Assembly (NCBI GenBank): GCA_038203525.1
Contig: JBBRDW010000011.1
Coordinates: 3,792 to 67,791, forward strand
Length of the DNA stretch: 64,000 bases
Direction of reading: 5' to 3'
Origin: Limnovirga sp038203525
Lineage (GTDB): Bacteria > Bacteroidota > Bacteroidia > Chitinophagales > Chitinophagaceae
The position numbers were made by a program, and so were the translations under genes. The notes beneath the pieces are model-generated. The model was not told where the DNA came from, did no database searches, and was given only the letters and a program-made list of their open reading frames with translations. Positions 62,338 through 64,000 of this stretch are shown piece after piece. Numbering within the stretch: position 1 is the first letter of the stretch; every line of letters starts with the position of its first letter.

Positions 62338-62450
62338 ATTTTTTGGGCCGGGCATTGGGAATTATATGAGGGTTTCGTTGCAGCTTGCCCCGCCAAGGCG
62401 GGGCAAGCTGCAACGAACGGTTAACAGTACCACTTAAGCCGGGCTTCAAA
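62338..62450. repeat. IPR1 copy 26 (only the nested palindrome, with outer boxes)
   Basis: TTTTTTGGGCCGGGCATTGG opens and TTAAGCCGGGCTTCAAATGG closes the copy. At its centre (62375-62416) is a perfect 42-base palindrome with a 20-bp stem and AA loop, made of two copies of the GC-rich insert joined by GTTGC/GCAAC. The GTCGCACTCTTGTAC part of the arm is absent. Confidence 0.85.
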
Positions 62451-63192
62451 TGGCTATTTTTCTTAATTCTTCTTTGGCAAGATTGATCCAGTGTCGGCTG
62501 AATTTTTTTTCACGGGAACCAAGGTGCGGAACTTCGTCACACATGTCTGTGTACAACCGCCGTGCTTCTTCATTTCTGTTTGTGCGTATAAGAAAAAGAC
62601 CATATTGGTAACGGGCTTCAAAATCGGAATAACGGCTTTTCATTTGCCTAAATTCCTGTTCGGCCATTTCGCTGTTGCCAACGTTTTCCAGCGCTATCGC
62701 GTAAAATAAATGTGCTTGCGATCGGGGAAACTGTGGCAGCCTGTAAACCTTACCCGCAACAGCTATTACCTGCTGATAACGCTGCTGTTGAAAGTAGGCA
62801 AGAATTAGTTGCATAAGCACATGTTCATTCTCTATAAACGCACCGGTAAGGCTTGACTCGTAGAGGGCAATGGCTTTATCGATAAGACCGGCTGCAAGGT
62901 ATGCATCAGCGAGAGTAACGCGGTTGTTAAACGTGTCAGTAAACTTTAACTGCTCTTCCAGCATTTCGATATTGCCATGTGGATTAAGCACCGAACTTAG
63001 GCCTAACTGCATTTTTTGGAGGTCGCCGGTTTTAAACATTTCTATAACCATATAGGCGATGCTGCCTATGAGTGGCAGAAAAATAATGAGCCATATCCAC
63101 ATATACTGTTTACCTTTTTTAAGGCAGTGGATAACGCAGATGGCTTGCAAAGCAATGGTTAGATAATAAAAATTATTATTAAGAAAACCCAT
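62446..63192 (-). CDS. PLDc_N-type membrane anchor plus TPR protein
   Basis: This is a 248-residue protein. The first ~55 residues (two helices, with KQYMWIWLIIFLPLIGSIAYMVIE) match the cardiolipin-synthase N-terminal (PLDc_N) module, which has no catalytic residue of its own. The rest is TPR-like: NNRVTLADAYLAAGLIDKAIALYE, NEHVLMQLILAYFQQQRYQQVI, AHLFYAIALENVGNSEMAEQEF and YGLFLIRTNRNEEARRLYTDM, about four repeats. It is probably a membrane-anchored scaffold. It lies 48 bases after terC on the same strand, and its last codons touch IPR1 copy 26. Confidence 0.78.
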   Translation of the reverse strand: MGFLNNNFYYLTIALQAICVIHCLKKGKQYMWIWLIIFLPLIGSIAYMVIEMFKTGDLQKMQLGLSSVLNPHGNIEMLEEQLKFTDTFNNRVTLADAYLAAGLIDKAIALYESSLTGAFIENEHVLMQLILAYFQQQRYQQVIAVAGKVYRLPQFPRSQAHLFYAIALENVGNSEMAEQEFRQMKSRYSDFEARYQYGLFLIRTNRNEEARRLYTDMCDEVPHLGSREKKFSRHWINLAKEELRKIAI

Positions 63193-63240
63193 ATTTACTA
63201 TTGTTATACTTTAACCGTTATATCAGCCACAGCCAAAATA

Positions 63241-64000
63241 TTATTTCGCCATATCACCATGCTCCTGCGTTTGTTCCATCCGCGGGGCATTTAGTTTTAC
63301 GATATGCTTTTGCTTTTTGCGCATGCGTATGTTAAGCAGTTCAACAGCAAAAGAAAATGCCATGGCCACATAAATATAAGTCTTGTCAATATGGCTGCCA
63401 TGCAATGGCTCCAACCCTTCAAAGAATAAACTGAAGCCTACCATCAAAAGAAAAGAAAGTGCCAGCATTTTTAGTGTGGGATGTTTATCTATAAAGTTGG
63501 CAATATTCTGCGAGAAGAAAAACATAATTACCATTGCAATGGAAACAGCTACAATCATAACTTCTACATGTTTGGCAAGGCCAATGGCGGTAATAATACT
63601 GTCGAAAGAAAAAACCATATCAACCAGTACGATTTGTGCCAGAATTGCACCAAATGCACCCGGACCCTTTTTAGAATGTGAAACACTTTCATCAACTTCC
63701 AGCTTCTCGTGTATTTCTTTTACCGTTTTATACAGTAAAAAAATACCACCGGCAAACATGATGCAGTTACGCAGGTTAAAAGCATAATGCGTATCGCTGA
63801 AAGTAAACCCAAATAATTCTTTGCTTCCATTATTTACCAGCCAGCCAAGCGCCATAAGCAGGCCTATACGCACAGCAATGCCGGCAAACATCCAAACCCT
63901 TCTTGCGTTCAATTTTTGTTTGGCTTCATCGAGCCTGCCAATTAAAATGGATACAAAAATTACGTTATCAATACCCAGCACTATTTCAAGAACCGTAAGG
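63241..64000 (-). CDS. terC: TerC-family membrane protein (5' end outside window)
   Basis: The frame stays open to the window edge, coding LTVLEIVLGIDNVIFVSILIGRL, so the gene's first residues lie beyond 64000 and the GTG at 63981 is not the start. About seven transmembrane helices are visible. The family motif LGIDNVIFVSIL with acidic residues in helix 2 and VDMVFSFDSIITAIGLA near the middle (the second Asp-containing metal-like motif) identify TerC/Alx proteins, linked to manganese export and tellurite resistance. About 253 residues are present. Confidence 0.92.
   Translation of the reverse strand, partial: LTVLEIVLGIDNVIFVSILIGRLDEAKQKLNARRVWMFAGIAVRIGLLMALGWLVNNGSKELFGFTFSDTHYAFNLRNCIMFAGGIFLLYKTVKEIHEKLEVDESVSHSKKGPGAFGAILAQIVLVDMVFSFDSIITAIGLAKHVEVMIVAVSIAMVIMFFFSQNIANFIDKHPTLKMLALSFLLMVGFSLFFEGLEPLHGSHIDKTYIYVAMAFSFAVELLNIRMRKKQKHIVKLNAPRMEQTQEHGDMAK

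Noticed and set aside
1371..62450. IPR1 copies as ordinary intrinsic terminators
   Set aside because: T runs lie before and A runs after the palindrome, the reverse of what is needed, and copies also occur between divergent genes; separate true terminators are present at several loci.
63241..63981. TerC gene starting at GTG 63981
   Set aside because: The frame stays open to the window edge with the typical LTVLEIVLGIDNV sequence, so the gene is 5'-truncated by the window.
1..64000. tRNA, rRNA, transposase, integrase or prophage genes
   Set aside because: None was found on reading both strands and the intergenic gaps; a tRNAscan or HMM search could still reveal a missed small RNA gene.

Overview
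The window reads as chromosome of a member of the Bacteroidota, most likely family Chitinophagaceae. The evidence is a gldKLMN type IX secretion/gliding cluster, a gldB homologue, proteins with C-terminal T9SS sorting domains, a Bacteroidota-type N-succinylornithine pathway (argF'), and -7 boxes of the form TAnnTTTG. The family assignment is inference. No rRNA, tRNA, CRISPR array, transposase or prophage gene was seen.

Layout. 1-7.1 kb: AlkB-like hydroxylase, acyl-CoA dehydrogenase, a ThuA/sugar dehydrogenase/PKD/cytochrome c fusion lipoprotein and a small TMEM220-like protein. 7.1-9.1 kb: atpD-atpC, apart from the rest of the ATP synthase genes. 9.4-14.2 kb: gldK-L-M-N (leftward). 14.4-19.8 kb: a DUF255/thioredoxin-fold protein and a BNR/sortilin-like secreted protein. 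20.3 kb: RhlE-like helicase. 22.2-31.6 kb: arginine biosynthesis cluster (GNAT, argG, argC, argD, argF', argB, argE, a small membrane protein, argH). 31.8-34.8 kb: a 991-residue ELWxxDGT-repeat T9SS cargo. 34.9-48.4 kb: PAS histidine kinase, universal stress protein, CocE/NonD hydrolase, nadE, gldB, apaG, FkbM methyltransferase, TPR protein, typA, GNAT. 48.4-52.6 kb: a leftward operon (two unknown paralogues, membrane protein, histidine kinase, NarL-type regulator) divergent from an unknown acidic/hydrophobic protein. 52.7-56.2 kb: two secreted repeat proteins. 56.9-64 kb: sucD, dprA, an MFS transporter, guaB, a PLDc_N/TPR protein and a 5'-truncated terC.

The most striking signal lies between and inside the genes. 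(1) About 26 intergenic loci carry one dispersed palindromic repeat (called IPR1 here). It is built from inverted arms around TTGCGTCGCACTCTTGTAC, flanked by GCATCG and GCCGGGC boxes; some copies show covarying arms, a four-substitution subfamily, or a nested GC-rich palindrome. (2) A second, shorter GC-rich family (IPR2) sits at same-strand gene junctions as reverse-arm/spacer/forward-arm pairs. It supplies stop codons, start codons and terminal residues to arginine genes, and also occurs in frame inside argF' and argB. (3) Five TGTGA-N4-TCACA palindromes with a 22-23 bp period precede a promoter-like box upstream of sucD. (4) Two unrelated adjacent genes (52075 and 52754) share a nearly identical ~45-nt leader.

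Secretion genes (gldKLMN, gldB) fit with the T9SS cargo encoded in the same window. The arginine genes form a nearly complete route from glutamate to arginine.
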